This document shows positions 55,715 through 64,000 of a stretch of 64,000 bases of DNA, in pieces. Location: assembly GCF_019431045.1 (NCBI RefSeq), contig NZ_JAHXPT010000002.1:248001-312000 (forward strand). Reading direction: 5' to 3'. The translations under genes were made by a program, and so were the position numbers. The notes below the pieces were generated by a model. That model searched no databases and was not told where the DNA came from. It worked only from the letters and a program-made list of their open reading frames with translations. Source of the DNA: Clostridium weizhouense. Its GTDB lineage: Bacteria; Bacillota; Clostridia; Clostridiales; Clostridiaceae. How positions within the stretch are numbered: position 1 is the stretch's first letter; each line of letters starts with the position of its first letter.

Positions 55715-58700
55715 TTATATATTTGTGTTTATTAATATATTAGCATTAATAAACATTTTATTTTTATCTATAATTTTTGAGTTTATATCCAAAATTTTTA
55801 TATCAATATTAAATTCTTCTCCTTCCATAAAATCATATGGTAATAACATATTTGATGTGAATATTTTTTTTGTTGAAAATAAATGTATCTCTTCATTATT
55901 TAAATTTGATATATATTCAACTGTATATTGTACCTGTCCTATAATATCCAATTTATATGCTATAATTTCTTTAGAATCATAATCATAATTCCGTTGAATT
56001 TTTCTAACATTCTTATTCATTATAGTTGGTGTTAAATAAATTTTAGTTATTTCATATATTTTAGGCTTTATCACTGATATATCTATCATTTCTTCTAGCA
56101 AAAGTTCTTTAAATATCCTATTTGTTATTTCAACTGCTACTTCTTCTGTCTTTATTTCAGTATACCGTTCATATTGATGATCATCAGTTTCATAATATAC
56201 TGTAGCAATTCCATTTACTACTACATCATTACTTCCCCTAATTCCATTATATTTAAAAACTTTTTCAATTATTAATCCATCATTAGGTTTTATTTTTATC
56301 AATCCACATATGTTATTAACATATTCCCCATTTAATGTAGTTAAATCTTTAACTTCCTCTAATTCCATTCCGTTCTCTAATCTATAATCTATTTTGATCG
56401 GTACAGTTCCATTATTAATTAAAGTAGATGTATATTTTATTTTTTCTCCATTTAATAAAACATTTTTATCAGATGTTAAAAATGTTTTTAAACTAACATT
56501 TTCTATTTTATTTGTTAAAGTTTCGCTATTATACTCTTTATATAATTTTTTATTATCAAAACTAAGCTTATAATATCCACCTATTTTATAATATGTTATA
56601 ATATTTCTATTCACATTTAATTCCTTAACTTTCGCTAAATATTCTATACACAATTCTTCATTTGCAAGTATTTTCCCTATAATTATTCCTTTTCTTATAT
56701 CTAATTCATTATATGAATTATTTCTTATATTAATTTTATCCTGTATAATTTCTATTTCTTTAGGTATATATAAATTTAAGAATGTTTCTTCTAAATCATG
56801 ATTACCCATATTTTTTATAATAATTTTAAAATTTGCTATTTCTTCAATAAAAAAATTATTCTTACTGCTTTCTATATAACATTCCAACTCTTCATTTATT
56901 ATTTCTATATATAATTCTTCTGTTCTCTTTTCTATCATTATTTCTTCATTTTGAAATTTATAATATCCTTTTACTATAAGATTAAATTTCACATTATTTT
57001 TCTTATTAAAATCATTTAAATTAATCTTTATAGGAACAATTAATTTTTTATTAACTTCTAAAGTTTCTAATAAATCGCTTTTTTCTTCAATAATTAAATT
57101 TATATTTTCTTTATTTTCATATGAAATAAATTCAATATCATATAAATCAACATTTCCTGTATTATTAACTTCTATAAATCCATTTATTTCTTTATTATTT
57201 ATAAAATAAGGCTTGTCTATTATAGTTTTAGCATTAAATTCTCCATAAACTATTTTGTATTGTTGTTCTTGTAAAATTAATGTATTATATATAGTCTTAT
57301 TACTCACACCTAGATAACTATATGATACTTCACCACATATTCTTATATCATCATTTAATTCATATGAAATTGTATCAAATTCTATTTCTATAAGTTTAGT
57401 TTCATCTTTTTTAATTATAGGAATAATTAATTCTTCATTATTAAAATAACTTGATTCAATTTTTCTTTCATCAAGTTTTATGTTTAAAAATTTAATATTA
57501 TTTGACTTTTTTAATTTTATTTTTACATCTTCAACTGCAACATTACCTAAATTTTTTAATGTTATATAATATATTTTTTTATCTTCTTTCTTGTAATAAC
57601 AAATATCTTTTTTATCTTCAATTTCAACTAAAGATGAATATATAATTCTAGTATCTTTAAAAGTAATATCTATTTTTTTTAGTATTTGATTTTCTTCATA
57701 CTCTAAATGAGAAGTACTTATTAACCAATCTGAATATGAACTCTCTTTAACTCTCAATTTATATGTTATATTTACACTTTCCCCTATATCTAATAAACCT
57801 ATATCTATCCCGTCATATATATTAGCTTGTTTAATAATTTTATTATTTATTTTAAAAGAATCCTTTACAAATTCACTATTACTATTTATCTCCTCTTTAA
57901 ATATCAAATTTTCACATTTTTTATTTCCATTATTTTTTATATTTAAATAATATGTTACGCAATCACCTATTGTACAAATTTTTTTATTACATTCTTTACT
58001 TGGTATTTCACCATTTAAATTATTTAAAACAACTCCACAACCTACTAATTTAACTTCATTAGATTCATATAATTTTTTTACATTCTCTCCTTTTTCCTGA
58101 TTAAAATATTCATATTCTAATATAATTTTAATATTTTTTTCTTCTATATCTGGTTTTTGAATATAAACTTTTGATTTTAAACTCAACTCTTCACCACAAA
58201 ATTTATTTAGTTTTATACCATCAAATATATTCTCATCTTCAATATTTCTATCATTGATTACTATATTATTTATTCCTATATTATTTGATGCTTTTAATTT
58301 AATATTTAATTTTTCTATTGGTATGTTTCCTATATTATAAACTTTAAAATCTAAAGTAATTGAATTATTAAAATATACAGTATTACTAGAGAGTGTTAAT
58401 GAATTTTTTTCTATAGACTTAACGCCAAAATGCCCTTCTCTTACATAAATAGGAATACTCTTTTCTACTGAATTTTTAATCCTATACTTATACGTATAAT
58501 CATCAAAATAATCATAAGTTACTAATGTTTTTAAATTTTCTTTAACATTATTTACTCCTATTACTTTCCCTAAAACTATAATTTCTACTGATTTTAATGG
58601 CTCTAGAACGCCTACTGGAACACTGATTTCATTATTAAATTTAACATTATCAATAATAATACTTTCAATTTCTATATTTTCTGGTAATAATTCTTCTACT

Positions 58701-59209
58701 ATTAAATTAACTGCTTTTATATTTCCGCTATTAGTTATTTTTATTTTTTCAATAATATCATCATTAATATATAATTCTTTCTTATTTATTTCTTTAATTA
58801 TATCTAGTTTTACACCTTTTACTTTTGTTATAACTTCTTTACTTATTATTTCATTTAAAATATTGTCATCTTCATAATATTTAAGACTTATATGATTATT
58901 TATACTACCATTGTGAGGTATATCTTCTACACATACCGTATAGTTTATCCTTAATGAATATCCTGATTTAAATATTGGTATTTTAAATACTTTATTGGAA
59001 TCTAAAAACTGCTTTTTATCATTTACACATAAACTATTTTCCTTATATTTAGTGCCTTTAGGTATATTTATAATCAAACTTAAATTGTTCATATCTATGC
59101 CTAATTTATTTTCAAGATATATACTATATTCTATTTCACTATATAAAGTTGCAATTTCTTTATTAGATTTTATTGATAAGGTACTTTCTAGTAAATGTTT
59201 TTTGTTCAC
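55715..59209 (-). CDS. Giant multi-DUF11 protein ending in a SPOCS domain
   Basis: A 1164-residue protein made mostly of DUF11-type beta-sandwich repeats, roughly eight. Their recurring edge is a gxxixYxixixNxGn pattern: INDDIIEKIKITNSGNIKAVN, IGDCVTYYLNIKNNGNKKCEN, IEEIANFKIIIKNMGNHDLEE and LNGEKIKYTSTLINNGTVPIK. The last ~125 residues are a SPOCS domain lacking EGQxLTG (ISVIKPKIYEITKIYLTP, AYKLDIIGQVQYTVEYIS, ILDINSKI). It has no signal peptide. GTG at 59209 after GGGGTGAG is preferred to a GTG three codons earlier. The long beaded-rod shape suggests a spacer or fibre anchored through its SPOCS end (inference). Confidence 0.82.
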   Translation of the reverse strand: MNKKHLLESTLSIKSNKEIATLYSEIEYSIYLENKLGIDMNNLSLIINIPKGTKYKENSLCVNDKKQFLDSNKVFKIPIFKSGYSLRINYTVCVEDIPHNGSINNHISLKYYEDDNILNEIISKEVITKVKGVKLDIIKEINKKELYINDDIIEKIKITNSGNIKAVNLIVEELLPENIEIESIIIDNVKFNNEISVPVGVLEPLKSVEIIVLGKVIGVNNVKENLKTLVTYDYFDDYTYKYRIKNSVEKSIPIYVREGHFGVKSIEKNSLTLSSNTVYFNNSITLDFKVYNIGNIPIEKLNIKLKASNNIGINNIVINDRNIEDENIFDGIKLNKFCGEELSLKSKVYIQKPDIEEKNIKIILEYEYFNQEKGENVKKLYESNEVKLVGCGVVLNNLNGEIPSKECNKKICTIGDCVTYYLNIKNNGNKKCENLIFKEEINSNSEFVKDSFKINNKIIKQANIYDGIDIGLLDIGESVNITYKLRVKESSYSDWLISTSHLEYEENQILKKIDITFKDTRIIYSSLVEIEDKKDICYYKKEDKKIYYITLKNLGNVAVEDVKIKLKKSNNIKFLNIKLDERKIESSYFNNEELIIPIIKKDETKLIEIEFDTISYELNDDIRICGEVSYSYLGVSNKTIYNTLILQEQQYKIVYGEFNAKTIIDKPYFINNKEINGFIEVNNTGNVDLYDIEFISYENKENINLIIEEKSDLLETLEVNKKLIVPIKINLNDFNKKNNVKFNLIVKGYYKFQNEEIMIEKRTEELYIEIINEELECYIESSKNNFFIEEIANFKIIIKNMGNHDLEETFLNLYIPKEIEIIQDKINIRNNSYNELDIRKGIIIGKILANEELCIEYLAKVKELNVNRNIITYYKIGGYYKLSFDNKKLYKEYNSETLTNKIENVSLKTFLTSDKNVLLNGEKIKYTSTLINNGTVPIKIDYRLENGMELEEVKDLTTLNGEYVNNICGLIKIKPNDGLIIEKVFKYNGIRGSNDVVVNGIATVYYETDDHQYERYTEIKTEEVAVEITNRIFKELLLEEMIDISVIKPKIYEITKIYLTPTIMNKNVRKIQRNYDYDSKEIIAYKLDIIGQVQYTVEYISNLNNEEIHLFSTKKIFTSNMLLPYDFMEGEEFNIDIKILDINSKIIDKNKMFINANILINTNI

Positions 59210-59303
59210 TATTCTCACCCCATTTTGGTAAATATGATTATATACTAACTTATCTTTAATATTAAAAATATATGCATAGTTATACTTAATTTAGTATTAC
59301 TTT

Positions 59304-59312
59304 CATAAAATA
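59304..59312 (+). promoter_or_regulatory. CATAAAATA, sigma-K-like -10 element
   Basis: CATAnnnTA pattern 34 bp before the SPOCS pair at 59346-60337. Confidence 0.35.
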
Positions 59313-59345
59313 AATAGTAAACATATTTAAAAGGAGTGAATTTAA

Positions 59346-59819
59346 TTGATAAATAATGTTTCTAATTCCTCAGTAAAATATATAGGTATATCTAGTCCAT
59401 ATAAATTTAGTACTAAAAATTTTAAACTTTTTAATTTATCTCATTTAGTTACATTAAATTTAGAAAACTCTTATATAGAAAACATTATTCAAATTCAATC
59501 AAATATAAATATACTAAACTATAAAATTATAAAAACACCAATAGGTACTTCATATGATGGTTGTATATTTACTGGAAATAAACTTTTCTTTACTGGTATT
59601 ATTAATACTACTATTCAATATGTTTTAAATAGCAATTTAAATAATATTTATTTTTATAATACAAAAATATTTTTTGTTGAATCTATAAATTTATGTGATT
59701 ATTCTCCTTATACGTCTAAAATCACATTATCAAGTAATATCATTGATGTATGTAGTAATAAATTAAATGATTCAAATATTTATTTAACTTTTAATTTATA
59801 TGTAGAAGCTAATTTTTAA
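59346..59819 (+). CDS. Single SPOCS-domain protein (E)
   Basis: A 157-residue protein with a TTG start after AAAAGGAGTG. VKYIGISSPYKFS at the N-terminus is the family's IEYxG-like motif. IENIIQIQSNINILNYKIIKTPIGTSYDGCIFTGNKLFFTGIINTTIQYV follows the SPOCS order, with the usual EGQxLTG altered to DGCIFTG. It is the first gene of a plus-strand pair, divergent from the giant DUF11 gene. Confidence 0.75.
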   Translation: MINNVSNSSVKYIGISSPYKFSTKNFKLFNLSHLVTLNLENSYIENIIQIQSNINILNYKIIKTPIGTSYDGCIFTGNKLFFTGIINTTIQYVLNSNLNNIYFYNTKIFFVESINLCDYSPYTSKITLSSNIIDVCSNKLNDSNIYLTFNLYVEANF

Positions 59820-59836
59820 AGAAAGGAGATTTATTC

Positions 59837-60337
59837 TTGAATATATGTAGTAATGATCTTGAATCACTAAATTTTTTAAAAGAAATTAATTATTTTAAAG
59901 AAACAAGTATTAGTGGTTACATATCTCTTAATAATAAATTTGAAGATATAAAAAAGCCCTTAACTCTCTTTACCAATGTTATTATAAATTCTGTTAAACT
60001 TTTTACGGGTAATAAGTTAGTTTCTAATGAAGGTCAATACTTAAATACTCATAGATTACTTATTGATTATTCTATAAAGGAGAATTTAAAATATATTAGT
60101 TATCATCCACTTAATAATATATTTTTTTATTCCTCTCCAACAATATCTAAATATTGTTATATTTCTCTTCCTAGTTATATTAATAATATTGATATAGAAG
60201 ATATAATTAATAAAAAATTGTATAACATTTCTCCTTATATAGAAAATGTTGAATTTTGTTATATTGATAAAAGAACCTTTTATTATAATGTGACTATTCT
60301 TATTAACTTTTTACCATTAATCAAAAATATTTTATAA
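59837..60337 (+). CDS. Single SPOCS-domain protein (F)
   Basis: A 166-residue protein with TTG start after GAAAGGAG. FEDIKKPLTLFTNVIINSVKLFTGNKLVSNEGQYLNTHRLLIDYSIKENLKYISY retains the SNEGQ turn of SPOCS; YCYISLP and PYIENVEF take the positions of the IVLP and IEDI strands. It follows E by 17 bp and is convergent with hcp. It is the right border of the spore-surface locus. Confidence 0.75.
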   Translation: MNICSNDLESLNFLKEINYFKETSISGYISLNNKFEDIKKPLTLFTNVIINSVKLFTGNKLVSNEGQYLNTHRLLIDYSIKENLKYISYHPLNNIFFYSSPTISKYCYISLPSYINNIDIEDIINKKLYNISPYIENVEFCYIDKRTFYYNVTILINFLPLIKNIL

Positions 60338-60373
60338 TAAAAACAGAAAATATTTTTAATTGAGTGAAAAAGT

Positions 60374-60420
60374 ATAGAACTATCCTAAATGAATATTAAT
60401 ATATTTAAGATAGTTCTATT
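60374..60420. terminator. Bidirectional terminator between SPOCS pair and hcp
   Basis: ATAGAACTATC and GATAGTTCTAT pair, with inner TAAAT/ATTTA extending the stem. Confidence 0.85.
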
Positions 60421-60435
60421 GCTCTTTAAATTTAT

Positions 60436-62100
60436 TTATAAATTTACCCCTTGTTGCAAACAAGTTTTTAAGTCTTCATCAGGTTCACTTATTGATTGTA
60501 TGTTAAATGTATCTACTAAATATTGTAATACATTTGGACTTATAAATGCTGGAAGTGAAGGTCCTAAGAAAATCCCTTTTACTCCTAATGAAAGTAATGC
60601 TAAAAGGTCTGCTACTGCTTTTTGTTCATACCATGATAAGATTATTGATAATGGTAATCCATTTACATCTGTATCAAATGCATCTGCTAATGCTGTAGCA
60701 ATTCTAACTGCAGAATATGCATCATTACATTGACCAACATCTAATAATCTTGGAAGTCCTGCAACTTCTCCAAAGTTTAATTTATTAAATCTATATTTCC
60801 CACATGCAAGTGTAAGGATAACACAATCTTTTGGAACCTTCTCTGCAAACTCAGTATAATAATTTCTTCCTGGTCTTGCACCATCACATCCGCCTATTAA
60901 AAAGAAATGTCTGATTTTTCCTTCTTTAACTGCATTAACAATCGCCTCTGCATGACTTAATGTTGCATTATGACCAAAACCAACAAGAATTTCTTTTGGT
61001 TCTTCACTTTCTTTAAATCCACCTAGTTCTAGTGCCTTTTCTATTATTGGTGAAAAATCTTTATAACCATCTTTATCAGCCTCAATATATTTAACTCCAT
61101 CCCAACCAACTACACTTGTTGTAAAAATTCTATCCTTATAAGTCTCTCTTGGTCTCATTAAGCAATTTGTAGTCATTAAAATACAACCTGGTATACCATC
61201 AAATTCTTTTTGTTGATCCTGCCAAGCTCCACCATAATTCCCCACAAGATGTTTATACTTTTTAAGACCTGGATAACCATGACTAGGTATCATTTCACCA
61301 TGAGTATATATATTAATTCCTTTACCTTCTGTTTGTTCTAACAACATTTCTAAATCTCTTAAATCATGACCTGAAACAATAATAAATGGACCTTTTTCAA
61401 TATGTACATTAACTTTATGAGGACTTGGATTTTGATAAGTTTCAGTATTAGCTTCATCTAACTTTTTCATGACACCCACACTCATCTCTCCAGTTCTCAT
61501 AGTCATACGAATTAACTCTTCAACAGTTAATTTATCATTTGTTGTACACTCTAATCCTAAAAAATAAAAATTATCAACTTGATTATCATTATAACCTAAG
61601 AATCTAGCTTGATGACCATATGCTGCTATTCCCTTTAATCCATAAATTATTGTTTGTCTTAAAGACCTTACATCTGCATCTATCTCTTGATCAAACATAA
61701 TCCCTGCTTTTTTAGAATCTTTAAGCATTTCATCCTTAGTTTCACTTAAATTATAAGTTGCTTGTTCTGGATATTCTTTATCAATACCTATTCTATCTCT
61801 TAGATTTTCTTTTATTTTTTGAGATTCCTTAAGCATTTTAACATGAACTTCTGCATCAAAATTAACATTAGTAAGTGTAGTAAATAAACCATTTTCTACA
61901 AAGCTTACAATATCTTTTTCTATTTCTTCACCTTTTTCTATAAGTTCTTTAGCATAACAACTTATTCCTTTTAATTGATATATAAGTAAATCTTGAAGAT
62001 TAGCTACTTCAGGTGTTTTTCCACATACACCTATTTTAGTGCAACCTTTCCCCCCTGCTGTTTGCTCACATTGATAACAAAACATTGGATTTTCTTCCAT
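60436..62100 (-). CDS. hcp: Hybrid-cluster protein Hcp (hydroxylamine / nitric oxide reductase)
   Basis: A 554-residue Hcp. The N-terminal CYQCEQTAGGKGCTKIGVC (Cys spacing 2-8-5) is the class I cluster motif of strict anaerobes. The hybrid-cluster ligands are recognisable in ECTTN, TTNCLMRP, GGCDGARPGRNYY, VILTLACGKYRFN and the C-terminal SEPDEDLK. It reduces NO or hydroxylamine in nitrosative stress and is cytoplasmic. It is the last gene of the operon with the unknown protein, hemerythrin and DUF1858 genes. A 20-bp hairpin in the 61-bp gap before it covers its GGAGGG ribosome site. Confidence 0.96.
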   Translation of the reverse strand: MEENPMFCYQCEQTAGGKGCTKIGVCGKTPEVANLQDLLIYQLKGISCYAKELIEKGEEIEKDIVSFVENGLFTTLTNVNFDAEVHVKMLKESQKIKENLRDRIGIDKEYPEQATYNLSETKDEMLKDSKKAGIMFDQEIDADVRSLRQTIIYGLKGIAAYGHQARFLGYNDNQVDNFYFLGLECTTNDKLTVEELIRMTMRTGEMSVGVMKKLDEANTETYQNPSPHKVNVHIEKGPFIIVSGHDLRDLEMLLEQTEGKGINIYTHGEMIPSHGYPGLKKYKHLVGNYGGAWQDQQKEFDGIPGCILMTTNCLMRPRETYKDRIFTTSVVGWDGVKYIEADKDGYKDFSPIIEKALELGGFKESEEPKEILVGFGHNATLSHAEAIVNAVKEGKIRHFFLIGGCDGARPGRNYYTEFAEKVPKDCVILTLACGKYRFNKLNFGEVAGLPRLLDVGQCNDAYSAVRIATALADAFDTDVNGLPLSIILSWYEQKAVADLLALLSLGVKGIFLGPSLPAFISPNVLQYLVDTFNIQSISEPDEDLKTCLQQGVNL

Positions 62101-62105
62101 ATAAA

Positions 62106-62150
62106 ATCCCTCCTTAAATACTAATCTTTATTAGTATTTTAAGAAGGGAT
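62106..62150 (-). promoter_or_regulatory. Long hairpin masking the hcp ribosome-binding site
   Basis: On the minus strand, ATCCCTTCTTAAAATACTAAT pairs with ATTAGTATTTAAGGAGGGAT around an AAAG loop (one G-U pair, one bulged A). The right arm contains the AAGGAGGG that serves hcp, whose ATG is 5 nt further on. Confidence 0.8.
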
Positions 62151-62161
62151 TATTTTATTCA

Positions 62162-62341
62162 TTAATTTAAAGCTTTTAATAAATCTTCAATATTTAATCC
62201 ATGTACAATCGCAGCCTCTTCAAGACTTTCTGCTTGAGCTGAAGGACACCCAACACACCCCATACCAAAGTTCATTAAAATTTGAGGGGCGTTTTCCTTA
62301 ACACGTATTATTTCACCTATTGTCATATCTTTAGTTATCAT
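62162..62341 (-). CDS. DUF1858 small redox-disulfide protein
   Basis: A 59-residue protein starting [19 protein letters not shown], with [21 protein letters not shown] and the C-terminus [14 protein letters not shown]. The CxxC motif and flanks are those of the DUF1858 'hybrid-cluster-protein-associated' redox peptide. It probably shuttles electrons or senses redox for Hcp. It lies between hemerythrin (1 bp) and hcp, with AGGAGG before the ATG. Confidence 0.9.
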   Translation of the reverse strand: MITKDMTIGEIIRVKENAPQILMNFGMGCVGCPSAQAESLEEAAIVHGLNIEDLLKALN

Positions 62342-62342
62342 C

Positions 62343-62921
62343 TTATTTTCCTCCTCTTATATTGTTTAATGTAGTTAAATATTTCTTCTCTAAATTTTCT
62401 AATATATTTATGTTTTCATTTCTTATAGACACATTCTGATTTTCATAATCTACACACTCTTTATCTATATTTTCTAATATATCAGTATTTAACTCTCTTT
62501 GAGCAAATTTATATATAACATTATCTTCTTTTTCAATATGCCTTTTTAATAAATGTGTATAAGAAATAGCATTAGCAATTACATCTAACTTGGCTTCTTC
62601 ATCACCAACGTTTAAGTTTTCAAGTGCTTCTTCAAGATTTTTTATATATAATCTTCCCAAATCATGTTCTACTAACATTCCATTCTTTATAGTTTTTTCT
62701 CCTAAAGCACCTAAGTTTTCTACCATTCTATTAAAAAGTATTATCTCTTCTTTATTATGATGATGTCCATCTGCATAATTTTTAATAAAATTTATCATTG
62801 AATAAAAATCATCATAATTCACTTTATCCTCTTTTAATAATTTAAAACATGCATTCCTTACAACATTAAGCATACGCTCAATATATCTATGTTCTTCCAT
62901 CATTATATCTATTGCATTCAT
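62343..62921 (-). CDS. Hemerythrin-domain protein
   Basis: A 192-residue four-helix protein. Iron-ligand histidines and carboxylates sit in [37 protein letters not shown] and [17 protein letters not shown], the pattern H...HxxxE...H...HxxxxD. Bacterial relatives bind O2 or NO via a di-iron centre. The C-terminal ~40 residues are an extra helix. Second gene of the hcp operon, 21 bp after the unknown protein. Confidence 0.92.
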   Translation of the reverse strand: MNAIDIMMEEHRYIERMLNVVRNACFKLLKEDKVNYDDFYSMINFIKNYADGHHHNKEEIILFNRMVENLGALGEKTIKNGMLVEHDLGRLYIKNLEEALENLNVGDEEAKLDVIANAISYTHLLKRHIEKEDNVIYKFAQRELNTDILENIDKECVDYENQNVSIRNENINILENLEKKYLTTLNNIRGGK

Positions 62922-62942
62922 GTTAATTTCTCCTATTAAAAC

Positions 62943-63581
62943 TTATTTTTTCTTAATTGATTTCAATCCATTTTCATGTTCAATATAGTCAAATTCATTA
63001 TTTATTTCATTAATAAATGCTTTAATCCATAAACCTCTTAATCTATAAAATAAGTCTACATCGCCTTGCTCTTTTTCCCATATATCCTTATGAACACATA
63101 CTCTTATAGTCCACTCTACAGTACTTTCATTAGCAGTAAATATTTCATTTACTCTATCACATGGCATACCATCTAAAATATAGTCATTTACACTATTAAA
63201 TATTTCATCAGCACTATTTAGTTTTCCTTTATCTTTTTTAGTTTCTTTAGCTGCTTTTATTGCTTGATTAATATATATTCTTTCCATTCCATTATAAGCT
63301 TCCTTATTATTATGAAGAATTTTAGTAGTCCACGCAGCCATTCTTCCTTCTGCAGAATGTATTTTTTCTTGTAGCCATCCATGTATATTACTTGTATCTA
63401 TCATTTCTTCAAGAGGTTTATTCGGAAGTTTCTCTCCATACTTATCATTAATTTCTTTACTTAAACTTTCAATATCTAAATTCTCACTTTTAGCAAGATT
63501 AATTATTTCAGATTCTAGTCCTTCGAACCATAATATTTTATTAAATAACCAATAATGTATTTTTCCTAAATATAAACTCAT
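62943..63581 (-). CDS. Unknown protein, first gene of the hcp operon
   Basis: A 212-residue soluble, mainly helical protein I cannot assign. Visible segments are IHYWLFNKILWFEGLESEIINLA, IHGWLQEKIHSAEGRMAAWTTKIL, DYILDGMPCDRVNEIF, VEWTIRVCVHKDIWEK and FYRLRGLWIKAFI. A few His, Cys and Glu residues (IHGW, HSAE, MPCDRV, CVHKD) might bind a metal or cofactor. It shares strand, spacing and promoter with hemerythrin, DUF1858 and hcp, so a role in NO/O2 defence is inferred from context only. Confidence 0.65.
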   Translation of the reverse strand: MSLYLGKIHYWLFNKILWFEGLESEIINLAKSENLDIESLSKEINDKYGEKLPNKPLEEMIDTSNIHGWLQEKIHSAEGRMAAWTTKILHNNKEAYNGMERIYINQAIKAAKETKKDKGKLNSADEIFNSVNDYILDGMPCDRVNEIFTANESTVEWTIRVCVHKDIWEKEQGDVDLFYRLRGLWIKAFINEINNEFDYIEHENGLKSIKKK

Positions 63582-63675
63582 TTTTATTTTCTCTCCAATC
63601 TTTATTTATTTTTATATATTTAAAATTTATTTTTTATTTAAGTCTTCTTTAAATTTGTTCTTGTCTACAATAGAA
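63582..63675. other. Leader of the hcp operon
   Basis: AT-rich leader between the predicted transcription start and the first gene; no hairpin or riboswitch is recognisable. Confidence 0.4.
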
Positions 63676-63718
63676 ATTATATTATAGTATTGAACTTAAT
63701 TATGTAACATTCGTTACA
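63676..63718 (-). promoter_or_regulatory. HcpR/CRP-FNR-type operator and promoter of the hcp operon
   Basis: The perfect palindrome TGTAAC-ATTC-GTTACA lies at 63703-63718. On the minus strand, overlapping TATAAT boxes follow at 63681-63686 and 63676-63681. With the second, the start site would be near 63669, putting the palindrome centre at about -41.5, the class II activator position. Confidence 0.75.
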
Positions 63719-63909
63719 AATTTAAATTATTTTATTACTTATTCAAAATATAATGCTAAAAATAATCTAAAAACACTTAATCTCTTCAAAATATTCCTTT
63801 GATTATAGCTATATCTTCTTTTATCAAAATGAAAAAAATATCTTATTATAATAAAAAAACTTAAAATGATAATAGATTTATATATTTTTATATGATAACA
63901 TTAGTTAGA
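63719..63909. other. AT-rich intergenic region
   Basis: No gene or signal is recognised between the hcp promoter and the hairpin at 63911. Confidence 0.4.
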
Positions 63910-63910
63910 C

Positions 63911-63945
63911 AAAGGTATCTTTATTTGAAAAGATGCCTTTATTCG
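63911..63945 (+). terminator. Terminator-like hairpin upstream of the gene beyond the right edge
   Basis: AAAGGTATCTTT and AAAAGATGCCTTT pair, with ATTCGTTT behind. It could be leader attenuation of the next plus-strand gene, for which GGGGGAATTTTAATAT at 63985-64000 looks like the ribosome site. Confidence 0.5.
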
Positions 63946-64000
63946 TTTATATGTATTATTAAAAATATATTGTATATTATGCAAGGGGGAATTTTAATAT

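Noticed and set aside
62116-62141. The hairpin before hcp as a plain intrinsic terminator
   Set aside because: The stem includes the hcp ribosome site and lacks a downstream U-tract, so it would not leave a translatable hcp if it ended transcription efficiently.

Overview
The window is a very AT-rich chromosomal stretch of an anaerobic, spore-forming Firmicute, most likely a Clostridium sensu stricto. The evidence is the strong AGGAGG-type ribosome sites, the anaerobic (cbi-type) cobalamin pathway, a class I hybrid-cluster protein, SPOCS-domain sporulation proteins and collagen-like spore-surface proteins. Species cannot be fixed from sequence reading alone.

Left part (1-31 kb), core metabolism, nearly all on the minus strand. 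A late cobalamin block (cobO, cobU, cobS, a second short CobU-like gene, cobC, cbiB) runs off the left edge. Then come an OpuC-type osmoprotectant ABC transporter with a GntR/RCK_C regulator resembling c-di-AMP-sensing BusR, a ribose operon (rbsKDACB, with a lacI-type rbsR behind it), and the long corrin-ring operon cbiK-cbiA-cbiC-(membrane protein)-cbiD-E-T-L-F-G-H-J-cobT. This operon is led by a cobalamin riboswitch with its own promoter and a downstream terminator. A sodium-dependent NSS transporter, a DEAD-box helicase and two or three small unknown genes follow. A family of palindromic intergenic repeats, one with a 190-bp structured interior, is scattered through this half.

Middle (31-33 kb): a lone tRNA-Glu(CTC) with a textbook promoter, followed by a two-gene DUF3990/DUF3791-like module (predicted ADP-ribosyltransferase-fold protein plus partner) that looks accessory.

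Right part (33-60.4 kb): a large sporulation/spore-surface locus. It contains a tiny cysteine-rich peptide; three carboxypeptidase-regulatory-like beta-domain proteins; rmlA; four further glycosyltransferases (one fused to a methyltransferase); two collagen-like Gly-X-Thr proteins, each next to a ~29-kDa two-repeat DUF11 protein; and about a dozen proteins that are SPOCS domains, degenerate SPOCS-like domains, or DUF11-SPOCS fusions up to 1164 residues. The alternating collagen/DUF11 block resembles, from memory, the spore-appendage gene set of Clostridium taeniosporum (GP85/CL2 with P29a/P29b). I infer that the locus builds and glycosylates an outer spore layer or appendage. CATAnnnTA promoter-like motifs before several of these genes fit mother-cell sigma control. 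This is the most novel region.

Right edge (60.4-64 kb): a nitrosative/oxygen-stress operon (unknown protein, hemerythrin, DUF1858 redox peptide, hcp). A TGTAAC-N4-GTTACA palindrome about 41.5 bp upstream of the predicted transcription start suggests activation by a CRP/FNR-family HcpR-like regulator. A long hairpin masks the hcp ribosome site. A new plus-strand gene appears to begin just beyond position 64000.
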